Source: Arachis hypogaea
Taxonomy: Eukaryota; Streptophyta; Magnoliopsida; Fabales; Fabaceae
Assembly: GCF_003086295.3 (NCBI RefSeq)
Contig: NC_092054.1
Location: 20,804,144 to 20,868,143, forward strand
Direction of reading: 5' to 3'
DNA: 64,000 nt
The position numbers and the translations under genes are program-made. The notes beneath the pieces were generated by a model. That model saw only the letters and a list, made by a program, of their open reading frames with translations. It searched no databases and was not told where the DNA came from. Positions 24,162 through 35,904 of this stretch are shown here, piece by piece; the first letter of the stretch is position 1; each line of letters starts with the position of its first letter.

Positions 24162-24980
24162 TGGCTTGGTGCGGGCTAACTTAAAGAGAGCATCTGCTTG
24201 GGCATTGGATTCCCAAACTATAGGTTTGACCTCTCTTTTCGAGAACTGAGCTAGTCATTCTCGTGCTTCTTCTATGTACTTCTTCATGTTGGGATCTTTG
24301 GCTTGATAAGTATCATTAACTTGGGAAGTTATCACTTGAGAGTCACTAAATACGATCAACTTTTCTGCCACAACCTCTTTAGCCAGCTTCAAGCTAGCAA
24401 GCAAGGCTTCATATTCTGCTTAATTATTAGAAGTAGGAAACTCGAACCTTACTAATAGTTCTATCCGAGTTCCTTGCTCATTTTCCAGGATGACTCTTGC
24501 TCCGCTTCCGACTTTGTTGGATAATCCATCTACATATAGGTTCCAAGTCGTTGGACTTCCTTGGCCTTTAGCGTATTTAGCAACAAATTTGGCTAGATAC
24601 TAGAACTTGATTGTTGTCCGAGCTTCATATCTCATGTTGAACTCAGACAGTTCCACAACCCATTGTAGCATCCTTCCCACAATGTTCGTCTTTTGTAAAA
24701 TGTGCTTTATGGGTTGATTAGTTCAGACTTTTATGGTGTGAGCATGAAAGTAAGGTCTGAGCCTTCTTCTGGAGGTGAGGATAAGAGTATATGTAAACTT
24801 TTTTATCTTTTGATAGTTTAGTTCTATCCCCTGTAGAGCTTTGCTCATGAAGTAGACGGGTTGCTGTCCGTTCCCCTTTTCTCGGACCACGGCTGAAGCT
24901 ATTTCTTGACTTGTGATGGCCAGATAGAGGATGAGCTCTTCTCTAGCAACAGGTTGGGTCAGTATCTGAGGTTGGCCCAG
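24162..24980 (-). pseudogene. RNase H and archaeal-type RNase H of the Tat-type element
   Basis: Translated on the minus strand with stops near 24257, 24420, 24601 and 24726. The archaeal-type domain shows WNLYVDG with its first acidic residue (near 24540), AEYEALLASLK (near 24410) and VFSDSQVITSQVNDTY (near 24340). The retroviral-type RNase H remnants (RRRLRPYFHAHTIKV, GRMLQWVVELSEF) lie at 24640-24780. Carrying both domains defines the Tat lineage. Confidence 0.7.
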
Positions 24981-25031
24981 AAATGCTTTAAAATTCTGAA
25001 ATGTTTGCTCGTATTCCTAGGTCCATTCAAA

Positions 25032-26570
25032 TTAGTTCCCTTTTTTGAGTATCGAGTACAAAGATAGAGACTTCAATGCTGATCTTGTTAGGAACCTAGA
25101 CAATGCTGCCAACCTTTCATTTAGTTGTTGGACTTCTTTGAGACAAGTTGGCCTTTTCATTTCCAATATTGTTGTGCATTTGTCTGGGTTGGCCTCTATG
25201 CCTCTTTGAGTGAGCTTGAAGCCTAAGAATTTTCCGGCCTCTACTGTGAAGGTGCATTTTAAAGGGTTCAATCTCATCTCATGCTTTCTTATTGTGGAGA
25301 ATACCTCGGAGAGCTCGAACAAAAGAGTAAGGTCGTCCTTGTCTTGACAAGCATGTCGTCCATATACACTTTCATGAGTTTTCCTAGGTGAGGGAAAAAT
25401 ACCTTATTCATTTGTTGTTGGTATGTGGCTCCAGCGTTCTTTAATTTAAAAAGCATTACTACCTAATAATAGTTAGCCTTGGCAGTGATGAAAGAAGTAT
25501 TTTTTGGTCTGGTTTATATGTTGGGATTTGATTATATCCCGAGTATGCATCCATAAAGGATAGATACCTATACCCTGAAGCTGAGTCAACCAGGGCATCG
25601 ATACTGGGGAGAGGTTATGGATCCTTAGGACAAGCTTTTGTTGAGGTCGGTGTAATAAACACACATCCTTCATTTTTTATTGTGTAGAATACCTCAAAAA
25701 GATCGAACAAAAGAGTAAGGTTGTCCTTGGTCTTGACAAGCATGTCGTCCACATACACTTCCATGAGTTTTCCTAGGTGAGAGGAAAATACCTTATTCAT
25801 CCATCGTTGGTATGTGTCTCTAGCATTCTTTAATCCGAAAGGCATTACTACATAATAATAATTAGCCTTGAGAGTGATGAAAAAGTCTTGTTTTGGTCCG
25901 GTTTGTACATCGGGATTTGATTATATCCCGAGTATGCGTCCATAAAGAACAGATACCTATACCCTAAAGCTGAGTCAACCAGGGCACCGATACTGGGGAG
26001 GGGTATAGATCCTTGGGGCAAGTTTTGTTGAGGTCGGTGTAATCAACACACATCCTCTATTTTCTTATTGTGGAGAATACCTCGGAGAGGTCGAACAAAA
26101 GAGTAAGGCATCCTTGGTCTTGACAAGTATATCGTCCACATACACTTCCATGAGTTTTCCTAGGTGAGGGAAAAATACCTTATTCATCTGTCGTTGGTAT
26201 GTGGCTCCAGCGTTCTTTAATTCAAAAGGCATTACTACATAATAATAATTAGCCTTGGGAGTGATAAAAGAAGTATTTTCCTTGTCCTATTTGTACATCG
26301 GGATTTGATTATATCCCGAGTATGCGTCCATAAAGGACAAATACCTATACCCTGAAGCTGAGTCAACTAGGGTATCGATACTGGGGAGAGGGTATGGATC
26401 CTTGGGGCAATTTTTGTGAGGTCGGTGTAATCAGCACACATCCTCTAATTTCCATTCTGTTTTTTTACCAGAACCATGTTAGCCAACCACAAAGGATACT
26501 TTACCTCTCTTATAAATCCGACTTTTAATAAGGCCTACACATGTTCATCCATGACCTATGTCCTTTTGAG
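25032..26570 (-). pseudogene. Reverse transcriptase of the Tat-type element with triplicated core
   Basis: The C-terminal thumb region reads at 25032-25322 (LNPLKCTFTVEAGKFLGF, an RT block after the catalytic site). The palm with the catalytic Asp pair is present three times in tandem: YMDDM near 25350, YVDDM near 25740, YVDDI near 26125. Each is preceded on the minus strand by a MPFGLKNA-like block. The N-terminal fingers region continues at 26450-26570. Stops and indels occur in every copy. A single functional RT cannot be read through this arrangement. Confidence 0.75.
25289..26450 (-). repeat. Three tandem copies of a ~387 bp RT segment
   Basis: Units at about 25289-25676, 25677-26063 and 26064-26450 share the same succession of landmarks: GAATACCTC, CGAACAAAAGAGTAAGG, TCTTGACAAG, CCTAGGTGAG, TATATCCCGAGTATGC, GGATCCTTGG. 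The ends of each unit abut without spacer. Confidence 0.85.
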
Positions 26571-27196
26571 ACTGAGCTTCCGCTGCTTTTGCTGAACAGG
26601 TTGGGAACCTGGGTAGACGGCGAGCTTGTGAGATATGAGGCCGGGATCTATACCAGGCATATCGGAAGATTTTTAGGTGAAGAGGTCAGAGTTCCTTTAT
26701 AAGAGATTAATGAGTTCTGCCTTTAGTCTTTCTCCAGGTTGGCCCTAATACCTGTTATTTTTCAGCATGGTCCCCGATTTGCACACTTTCTATCTTCCCT
26801 TCAACCTGGGGATGTAGCTCTCCTCAAGTTCGGACACTACCGAGTTCAATAGTGTTGACCTTTTTACCTCCTGTACCGCCTCTTAAATTGAGGCTTTCTT
26901 TGTAAAACTTTCTTGCCAACTTCTTATCTCCTTTTACGGTGGGGATTCCTCTAGTAGTTGGAACTTTTATGCATAGGTAAGGTGTAGAGACAACTGCTGC
27001 AAGTTAATTTAAAGTTGTCTGGCCTATTAAGGCATTGTAAGCAGACATAACGTCGATCACAATGTAGTCGACACTTAACGTCCTTGACCTCGTGCCCTTT
27101 CCAAAGGTAGTGTATAGCGAGATGAATCTAAGAGGTCAGATCGGTGTGTTCCCAGCCTAAAAAGGTTATCTGGGTACGCCTTCAAATAATTTTCTT

Positions 27197-27469
27197 CTAG
27201 CCCGAGCTTATCGAAAGCGACTTAAACAGTATATCTGCCGAGCTTCCTTGGTCCACCAATGTTCTATGGAGATTTGCATTGGTAAAGATCATTGTTATCA
27301 CTACTGGGTTGTCATGGCCAGGTGTCACCCCTTGTGCATCCTCTTTGGTGAACGAGATAGTTGGCATGTCAGGAATTCTATTATCTTTCTCGACTTGGTA
27401 AACTTCCTTGAGATGTCTTTTACGTGAGAATTTTGAGATTCCTCCTCCAGCAAATCCTCCATTCATCAT
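27197..27469 (-). pseudogene. Protease region of the Tat-type element
   Basis: A 90-residue frame with MPTISFTKEDAQGVTPGHDN followed by LVDQGSSADILF. The last block is the Tat-type protease active site, with D-Q-G-S where other retroelements have D-T/S-G. Between 26570 and 27197 the reading continues in broken frames. Confidence 0.65.
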
Positions 27470-27599
27470 ATATATATATGCCTCTCAGGGGTTTGTGGGG
27501 GTTGATCTCGCCGTCCTCCATCATTATCGTCTCTTTTTCTTTTCCTTTAATCGTTCGTTATCTCAGCCAAGTACCTTTCTAGCTGACCTTCTCTGACCA

Positions 27600-28850
27600 A
27601 CGTTTCTACAACGTTCTTTAAATCATAACAGTCATTGGTAGAATATTTGTACAGCTTGTGGTACTCGCAATATTCTGCCTGACTTCTTGCCTTTTTATGT
27701 TTGATAGTCTGAGGAGGTGGAAGCTTTTCGGTAAGGCATATCTCCTTGTAGATGTCTACAAGAGAAACTTAGAGTAGGGTGTAGTTATGGTATATTCGAG
27801 GCTTTTCCGACTTGTATTCTTCCTTTTTCTTAGCTTCATTCTCCTTGTCCCGAGTTTGGAACGACAGGTTGGGCCTCGAATGAGGCTCTCTAAGTCAGAA
27901 ATTTTCTTCCATGTTGATGTACTTTTCTACTCGCTCTTGTACTTCGTACAAGGAAGCCGGTGTCGCTTGGATATGGATTGGGAGAACGACCCTTCTTTGA
28001 GGCTATTAACCAACCCCATTATTACTGCTTCATGAAGTTTTGTATTTCCAAGCAGACTTTGTACAATCTCTCCATATAATCTCGAAGTGTCTCTCCGACT
28101 TCTTGCTTGACCCCCAGCAGACTTAGAGCATGCTTCATTTTGTCTTTCTGGATGAAAAATCTGGTAAGGAACTTCCTTGCCAGGTCATCAAAGCAAGTTA
28201 CTGGCCTGGGTGGTATGTTATCAAATCATTTCATTCCTGCTTTAGTCAGGGTTGTCGGAAAGGCCTTGCAACGAGTTGTATCAAAGGCATCAGCTAGATA
28301 CATCTGACTTTTGAAATTTATGAGTTGATGCCTCGGATTATTCGTTCCATCATAGAGATCTATGTCGGGATTTTTAAAATTTCTGGAAACCCTTGCTCGC
28401 ATGATCTCTTCAACAAATGATCTTCACCTCCAAGAGGGCTTTCCTCCCGATCTGTCCGATTACTCTGTCTTCGGAGGTTCGCTTCTAACCTCAGGAGCTT
28501 TTCCTCCAGCTCTTTCCATCGTTGCACTTTTTTTTATAATTCTCTTTCTACTTTTTGTTATCGTTCAGCTTCCAGTTTGAGTTGCTCTAATCGTCCGTGA
28601 TGGTCGTGAACTAACCCTAGTTTCTCTGTCGGATGGGGATGTTCTTCATCTTTGGGCAGGTGGACCTCTGAATAAATCTTCCGTAGATGAGGGTTTTCCG
28701 ATGTTCCTTCCTAGTGGGGGTGCGCTTGTTCTCTCTTGAAGTAGAGGTAATGCCAGCGTTAGGTTGTCGTGGTGCGGATCTGGCTCTGACTCAGATGCTG
28801 TATGACCGTCTTAATACTGATTGTCTGCCATATGTGGATGCAGACTTTCA
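27600..28850 (-). pseudogene. gag of the Tat-type element
   Basis: Minus-strand translation in several frames gives a capsid signature near 28030-28310: MYLADAFDTTRCKAF, DDLARKFLTRFFIQKDKMKH, SLLGVKQEVGETLRDYMERL. It carries stops near 28019 and 28230. This matches retrotransposon gag in position, between primer site and protease. Confidence 0.6.
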
Positions 28851-28852
28851 AG

Positions 28853-28870
28853 TCCCTAACAACGGCGCCA
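28853..28870 (-). other. Primer-binding site of the Tat-type element
   Basis: The minus strand TGGCGCCGTTGTTAGGGA shares its first eleven bases with the tRNA-Asp complement and then diverges. It lies 17 bases inside the LTR edge. Confidence 0.55.
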
Positions 28871-28887
28871 ATATTCCGAAGGTTACC

Positions 28888-29400
28888 TGAAACGGTGATT
28901 TGGGTCTGAACGTGAGGTCCGGACTCCTTCTGAGGTAGTGTCCGACTTGAGTTAGTAAGGGACTCTGATGCTTAAGTTAGCAAGGGTTTTAAGCAAGTTT
29001 TTAGTAGACTGTGACCTAAATATGCCTAAGTGTGTCAGTGTATGTATAATTGAGAGATAACCACCTTTTTAAAGTAGTTCCACCTTTGTGGGTGGATGAC
29101 CGTTCCTTTTATCTTGGGAGTTTATTGAGATCTACCTTGTAGATAAAGTAGAGATAATAGGAGATATTTCAGGAGGTGATTCCTTATTCAGATAAGTAGG
29201 GTTGAACCACCCTTATCGTGCCCGACCTCTATGAGGACGGATAAGTGGATAAGGCCACCCTATTTGGATTGGCCTTTATCTTTGTTGGGCTCGACTTTAT
29301 GTTTTTCAGCTAGGGTATGAACAAATATATTCTTGAAGAGTGAACTAGGTCGCTCGCCTATGAAGAGCAAGATCTTTAAGCGAGTCCACACGAGGAAGGC
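28888..29400 (-). repeat. 5' LTR of the Tat-type element, outer end unresolved
   Basis: The sequence after TGAAACGGTGA (28888) lies outside the primer site, so it should be LTR. No second copy exists in the window to fix the other end, so 29400 is a rough limit. Confidence 0.4.
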
Positions 29401-30392
29401 AAATCGTAGTCAGTAAGTCAATCAACGCTTTGAGGATATTAACATGAGTTTAGTTAATTGCATTCTCAATGTATACTTACTTTAGAATTTTCAAATTTGA
29501 ATTTTGTTTTTAATATAAATTTTATTCACACAGAGTTGTTTTGAGGAAGCCATGACAAAGACCGAGGAGTACCATGCCACCTAGCTCTCTATGGGGGCAT
29601 CAAACCTCCATTTTATTTCCAAAGACGTGGTCTAGACACAGATCGACAATGGGTGAAAACGTGATAGGGTGTATAGTGCCATGCCTTGCTTTATGGAAGA
29701 AATAAGGACACCAATGGATCACTTTATTGCTAGTGGACTAGACCTAAGGAAGCAAATCACTCTGCTCAACAAGAAACTTACTCGGCAACTAGAGCAACAA
29801 ATGAAATAGTGAACAAGGAATGCCAAACCAGAGGCGTGCTACCACACCAAGTGTGATGAGTTGAGTCGGACTTACCACGACTCTACCATGACCGAAAAAT
29901 AAGAAGCCTGTTCGGTTAGATGTGGAACTTCATGGAGTCTATATATGAGATCAACTCGTCTAGCTTTATTTGTTCAACTACCTCTTCCACCTTCATTCTT
30001 AATGCTTGGTAATCCACCACCTACCTCTGTCAAACTGTCCTTTCCTTATGAGCGCACTCCTACGAACCGTGAAGACGATGACGACTTCATTGATGAGAAC
30101 TACAATTGATATTATAGTTCATTTTTAATTTTGTTAATATAATTTAGATTATTATATATTTGTATTCAGTATACTTTTTTGTTATTTGAGTGTTTTTTTT
30201 ATATAATTTTGGATGTTATATTATTGTTATCTATAGGAGGTTTAAATTTTAAAAATATAAATAACTTGAATATTACTAACGACTAAGCTGTTGGTAAAAT
30301 TTAAACATTAAACTTGTTTTTTAATTAGTACCAATGAATTTGGCGCCGACAAAACTATTGTACCGACATTGACTGGTGTCGGTATTAATAAT
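29401..30392 (+). mobile_element. Degenerate DNA transposon remnant, possibly CACTA (En/Spm)
   Basis: Plus-strand fragments between 29550 and 30110 read as a decayed ORF ending in an acidic tail (DDDDFIDENYN), as CACTA ORFs often do. After it comes AT-rich sequence and then ACCGACATTGACTGGTGTCGGT, an inverted pair resembling CACTA subterminal repeats. The remnant continues after the MITE to about 30720. I see no CACTA terminus, so family assignment is tentative. Confidence 0.35.
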
Positions 30393-30563
30393 GAGGAATG
30401 CTAGGGGGCCAACAACTTTTGTGATTTGTAGCCATCAAATAGCCATCAATGATGGTTTTAATGGTGTGAGATTGGTATGAGATTTCATCAAATGGCTCAC
30501 TTTTCTTTGCTGGTTACATGCTGGCCAAAATTTAACAAAGTTGCTAGTCTCCTAGACTTTTCC
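30393..30563. mobile_element. Mutator-type MITE, 171 bp
   Basis: Flanked by a perfect 9 bp target duplication ATTAATAAT (30384-30392 and 30564-30572). The imperfect terminal inverted repeats start GAGGAATGCTAGGGGGCC and end CTCCTAGACTTTTCC. A 9 bp duplication is typical of Mutator-like elements. It sits inside the putative CACTA remnant. Confidence 0.75.
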
Positions 30564-30719
30564 ATTAATAATTATTATTACTTTCTACCTCGGGTCCTTA
30601 GTAAAAAGAATGGGTTAAAAATTACCAGTGGAGATATAGCTAATAAACATTTACTAATGGCTAAGACCTCGGTAAAACATATTACCAATATTTGGACCGT
30701 TAGTTAAGCTGTCAATAAT

Positions 30720-31130
30720 TATGAACTTTTTTGTATTGATTGCTATTCTTATTGTTTTTTATATGGCCGTTATAATTCGGCTACATGTTATGATTCGGCT
30801 ATATAGGTTATAGATCAGTTCTCAAATAACAGACATCAAAGCAAATATTAAAACGCTCAAATGTGTCATTACTCTCTGTTTAAAGCAAAATTACTTGGAG
30901 ACTTAACGGTTACTTTTCATTACAGATATAAAAGAAAGGGTTAAAAAATCATTTTGATATATTGTAATTTGCAAAGCTTATTACTCACTCACTAACTTGA
31001 GCGTCGGTGTGCCTTTTGCAGGTGTCCACCCCCTATTCTTTCATTGTCGAAGTATATCTCATTCCGACGGAAGGATTGCAGCTACTCATTGACGAACAAG
31101 TTATACAGTGGCCAACATCCACAAGAACAG
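30720..31130 (+). repeat. Relic of an LTR end
   Basis: Contains a TATA-like GATATAAAAG (30925-30934) and, about 60 bp on, ACTTGAGCGTCGGTGTGCC with TTTTGCAGGTGTCCACC. I associate this block with the R/U5 end of Tat/Ogre LTRs in legumes. No partner LTR or coding sequence is present. Confidence 0.35.
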
Positions 31131-31144
31131 TTTTTATTACTATT

Positions 31145-31255
31145 GGCATTGTTGTTGCTATCTTTGTAACTCTGTTGCTGATGTTGCTATTGTTATTGTT
31201 GTTACTCTATTACTATTATTGTTGTTATTGATGTTACTGTTGTTGTTGTCATCAT
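31145..31255. repeat. (TTG/TTA)n trinucleotide-rich tract
   Basis: Imperfect TTG, TTA and CTG triplets over about 110 bp. Confidence 0.7.
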
Positions 31256-31593
31256 TAACACATCACGTGCACATAAATTCACACATGATAAAATAGATAA
31301 ATTTTACTCTAAAAAAATTTTAATAGGTAATTAGAATTCTATCATAATTAACAAAAAATAAATTAAAAATTGCCATTTTAATAAATATTCTAAATTGAAA
31401 ACATATAAATAAATATTATTTTAAAAAATTAATAATTAATTTTGACTGTCTAATTAATCTAACGAATATTAGACTTTATTATTTTATATTTGTGTAATAA
31501 ATTTTTTAAAGACTTTTATCAACAAAAATATAACTTGACTTAACATAACATTTGACAAAGGAACTAAGACAATAACATAATGAACTTCATCTC

Positions 31594-33624
31594 TTTTTTT
31601 TTCTTAGTAAAATATATAAGAATCACTATCTCCCAAGTAAAGGAAGTAAAGAAAAGTGACTAACAAACAAATTAGCCACGAGAATTAGTTACAAACTAAC
31701 TAATAAAACAAACTAGCAACTACAACAAAAAGAGCAGGACAACATACTAAAAAATTACAGAAAAACATAGATATATATCATCTTACATTGGGCACCTTTC
31801 GAACATGTGCTCACTTGGTCACCTAAATTTCCAATCTTTGATTCACAAAATTAATACTTGTATCACCTCTTGTTCTATCTTCTCGATCACCAAATTTTTA
31901 TTTCTGAAAATCTTGTTATTTCTTCCTTTCCAAAGACACCAAATCACCAAAAAAACAAAGTATATCAAACATTCTTGTCCACCTTTCAAACACTCCTATC
32001 CACCCATGATTAAAAAATTCTTTTGTATTACTTGGCCAAACCCAGTCTACCCTCCAAACTTGTATAACCAAACTCTAAATCTTCCATGCCACAGTACAAG
32101 CAAAAAATAAATGATGCATTGATTCTATTTTTTTATCACACATCATACAAATCACCTCTTCATCCAAAATAATACCAAACTTAGATAATCTATCTCTTAT
32201 ATTTAACCTTTTCAATACTACAAACCACTCCAATAACTTAACCCGAAGGAAAACTAAGCTCTTTTACAAATTTTTGGTGAAGTTATACATGTTTAATTCC
32301 ACACCTAATTTTTTATTCTTATAATAAATATTCAAAAAAATTTGATGAAATAAGTACTTTTTTATCGCATTCTTCCACGTAAGAGAATTTGCATCATTCT
32401 ATTTTATGCCAATATTTGCTAGTACCTATTGTAGCTTTTGCAAATTCTTTTTCTCCCAACTTCTTAGCGATCTCCTCAATTATAAACTCCACTTCCACGA
32501 ATATCCATCCCGAAAATCACATTCACTAATTATACAATTTGTGTTCAAGGTTGTCCTATACAAGTTAGCATATTTTTTCTTTAATCTACCAACATTAACC
32601 TATAAATTATGTCAAAATTTTGTCTTCACTCTATCTTCAACTTGAATTTGCAACCCATCTTTATACAAATCTGTCAGCTCAGCTCCCCATTACTCTGAAT
32701 CAACTATAGCTGCCCAAACACCTCTATTTGCGGTTCTTTTTTGGATCTCTAATACCATATCTCCTTCCAAATTATTGCACAAATTAACAACCCTCTTTCA
32801 TAATGGGCATTCTTTCTTATCCAACTGCCACCACCACTTTAGCAAAAGTGCAATGTTCTTTATTGTAGCATTTCTAACACCAAGCCCTTCTAACTTCTTT
32901 GACCTATAGATTATAGACAACTTCACCATTGGTAACCCCCTACTTTCCTCCGCATTCCCCTAAAAAAACCTAGATAGTAAAGACACTAGCTTTGCTGCCA
33001 CAGCCTTTGGCGATTTAAACAAACTAAGATAATACCGATTTAATCAAGACAAGCTTGCTTGCCTTGTTAGATATCTCCCTTTTTACCCTTTAAGCCGCTC
33101 CTCTACCTTTTTAACCATTGGTTTTCATGTACTGAGATGTCTTGGATTTGTACCTAAAGAAATACCCAAATATCGAATAGATAACTTGACACTTGAACAC
33201 CCAAGATATAGCAAGCTTCTGTTATCACACAATCAGCACAATTTAACCTAATTATAGCATATTTTTCATAATTTATCTTCAGTCCCGATATGATTTCATA
33301 TCCTCTAAGGACTCTCTTGTAGTTTCTATTTGATTCCAGATTACATAGACAAAATAGTAAGATATCATCAACAAACTACAAGTGATTAAGCTCTATTTTA
33401 TCTCTTCCAACCTCCAATAGCTTCACTCTTCCGACATTGTATAGTCTCCCAAACATACTACTCAAAACGTAACCTCCAAGTCCTAACACAAAGAGGATGG
33501 GGGATAAAGGATCCCTTTGACGTAACACCTTCATTAAATTAAAAGGTTGAGTTTTCATTCCATTAACCAAAACGAACATGGTAGCTGACATCAAGCATAA
33601 CTTAATCCATCACTTCTATCTCTC
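31594..33624 (-). mobile_element. LINE (L1-type) remnant, 3' part
   Basis: Minus-strand translation gives RT palm sequence at 33376-33594 (VLVNGMKTQPFN, RQRDPLSPILFVL) and the catalytic FVDD near 33350. The C-terminal zinc-binding domain of plant LINE RTs follows near 32050-32160 (ICMMCDKKIESMHHLFFAC, then W-K-I). A T run at 31594-31602 may be the poly(A) end. Many stops. The RT N-terminal half lies on the far side of a later insertion, at 40247-40628. Confidence 0.75.
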
Positions 33625-35302
33625 TTATGAGTCCATATTTGTTGGTATATTTTGACTCAAATTGGATGGATCTAGCACATGAACTTACACTTAAGCACCA
33701 AAATAGCATACTTTTGTGTTTTCTCTCTAGGTTGTGCCTAAATATGAAAACATGCTCTTTTGTGCTTATTTCGACTAAATTTACCTTCCATTCGATACCT
33801 TGATGTTATTTGTGAGTGATTTCAGATGAAAGGTAGGAATGGCTTGGTAGGAATGGAAGAGGAGCATGCAAAAGGGAGAAAGCATAAAGAAAATAAAGGA
33901 GAAGAGCTCAGCCATGCGTGCGTGCGCACAAGGATGTGTGCGTACGCACAAGAAGGAAATTAGCATGCGTGCGTGCGCACAACCAAATGTGCGTAGCACA
34001 AGAACCCAAGCAGAGCGAATCCATAGCATCGCGAAGTGTGCATACGCACAACCCTCTGTGCGTACGCACAAGAGGAAATTCGGCGAAGTGTGCAGACGCA
34101 CACACCTATACGTCCGCACAGGTCCCAGCGCATGCCTCCATTAAAAACGCACATGACTCGCGATTTCAGAGCTCTCTAGGCCCATTTCTAAAGTGATGAA
34201 GGCTGATTTTAGAGTGCTATATAAGGGGAATTCAACACATTTCAAAGGGAGCCATCTTAGAATAGAAAAAATACATAGTAGGAGTAGGAGTAGTGTAGAT
34301 TAGGTAATTCTCTCTTAGGGTTTGTAGTATTTTATACTTCAAGTTTGGATTTGGGATTATAGCAATTTTAATTGTAAGTATTTCTTTAATTCTCTCTTTT
34401 ATTATACCATTTGTTCTACACTTGCTTTTATTTTCATCTCATTTGTCCACATTTATATAGTCTTGCAATTTTGGATTCCTAGTTGTTTAATTTGATGTTT
34501 GATGGCTTTTACATGTTTGTTTGAGTTGCCTTTATTGACTTTGAGCATTTATGGTTCATAGCTTTTCTTAATTTACCAATTTTGTCATGTTTTGTGAATA
34601 TGCATACTAGGTATTTGATGAAATGTCAACCCTAGCTATGGGGTAAATTTCCACTGCTTGGCTTGGGAAAAATGAGTCTATGGATTACTAGAGCCATAAT
34701 GTCCAACATTTAGTGATAATTCTTGGGAAGTTAGTTGATTCTTGTTTCCATTAAAGCTAGCCTTTTATCAACTAGTTTGGTAAGTTGGTTAGAACTTATG
34801 GATTAAAGTCAATTATGCTTGCTTGACTTACTCCTCGATGTTTGGGGTTAACTAGGCGAGATTAACTCATGATAATTATCATAGTTGTGGTTATGGCAAG
34901 GAAGGGGTTCCATAACTCTTCCCAAGTCAAGGATTTGTTTATGTTTTGAACCGCATTTTCTCTCACTTTAAAGCTTTACTTGTTCATATTACATACATAG
35001 TTCTTTTGTTCCTTCATTAGTTTATTAATTGCAATTTTGTCTAGTTCTTTTTTCTCTTTATTTTTATTACTTCCTTATCATTGAAAATCCTTTTAATCTT
35101 TACAACCAATTTCATGCACTTGTTGTCACTAGTTCCTAGGGAGAACGACCCGGGATTTAAAACTCCCGGTTATTTTGTGTTGATTGTGACATCTTTAGGA
35201 TTATAATTTGATTGATGATCAATGGTTGGGTTTGGACTATACTTGCAACGTCAATCATGTTTTTAGTACGAAAATCCAAACCCATGCTTTTGGTCATCGT
35301 CA
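33625..35302 (+). repeat. 5' LTR of the 6.6 kb element
   Basis: Begins TTATGAGTCC where the 3' LTR has TGATGAGTCC, so the terminal TG has mutated to TT. Ends ATCGTCA. Nearly identical to the 3' LTR, with one extra palindrome module. Confidence 0.85.
33914..34120. repeat. Class B palindrome array in the 5' LTR
   Basis: About eight modules such as TGTGCGTACGCACA and GCGTGCGTGCGCACA, spaced about 25 bp apart. Confidence 0.8.
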
Positions 35303-35307
35303 AATTT

Positions 35308-35325
35308 TGGCGCCGTTGCCGGGGA
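35308..35325 (+). other. Primer-binding site, perfect tRNA-Asp match
   Basis: TGGCGCCGTTGCCGGGGA, five bases after the LTR end. Confidence 0.92.
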
Positions 35326-35766
35326 GCTAGCGTCATGAGTGCTATATTTTGGTTGTTGTAAATATGTCCATAGTGTGAATAGATATTTTTTGGTTGCTTG
35401 TTTGCTTTTGTTGGTAATTAGGATTCGGTTTATTTTGTTAATTGATGTCTTTAGTTGTTATTTTCAATTTTCTCTATGAGTTATCACCCTCTTGGTTTGG
35501 AGTTTGGTTATACTTATTTTGTAGGGCTTGGTAACCTCAATTTTAGATTGCATCATGGGATTGGAGCATCAATTTTGGGAGGAGCCACCTCCAATATATT
35601 GCAATGAGTCATACACTTACCAATGCACATACCCAACCTAAGGATATGGTGGACTTCACTATGATTATGCACCTCCACCACCATATACCTATGATCCATA
35701 CCCCAACATAACCCTCAATCTCCATATTTTCAAACACCACATGATCCATCCACTAAAAAAATCTTC

Positions 35767-35904
35767 TGTGCGCACGCACAGGCTTATGCGTGCGCACACT
35801 TCTTACACCCCCTTCTGTCCAGAGCGTTCGCACGACTTGTGCGGATGCACCCCTCCCCTTTTCACCTTGTGTGCGTACGCACACATGTCTTTACGTACGC
35901 ACAA
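35767..35904. repeat. Class B palindromes in the internal region
   Basis: Modules TGTGCGCACGCACA, GCGTGCGCACA, TGTGCGTACGCACA and ACGTACGCACA lie just 3' of the gag-like remnant. This parallels the position of class A modules inside gag of the FIDEL-like elements. Confidence 0.75.

Larger units (their letters stand above)
1..29400 (-). mobile_element. Base-layer Tat-lineage Ty3/gypsy retrotransposon, heavily interrupted
   Basis: Reading on the minus strand from 28.9 kb down to 22.9 kb the order is primer-binding site, gag, protease, reverse transcriptase, RNase H, archaeal-type RNase H, integrase. The extra archaeal-type RNase H between RNase H and integrase is the hallmark of the Tat lineage (Ogre, Retand, Grande). 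A plus-strand coding region at 43-1125 lies beyond integrase, antisense to pol, a position where some Tat elements such as Grande carry an extra antisense gene. The element is interrupted by 21 kb of younger insertions (1151-22214). The 3' LTR would lie left of the window. The right outer end near 29.4 kb is not resolved. All coding parts carry stops and frameshifts, so it is dead. Confidence 0.7.

Noticed and set aside
30916..31300. Secreted or membrane protein ORFs in the TTG-rich tract
   Set aside because: Hydrophobic Leu/Tyr runs come from a trinucleotide repeat; no gene structure.
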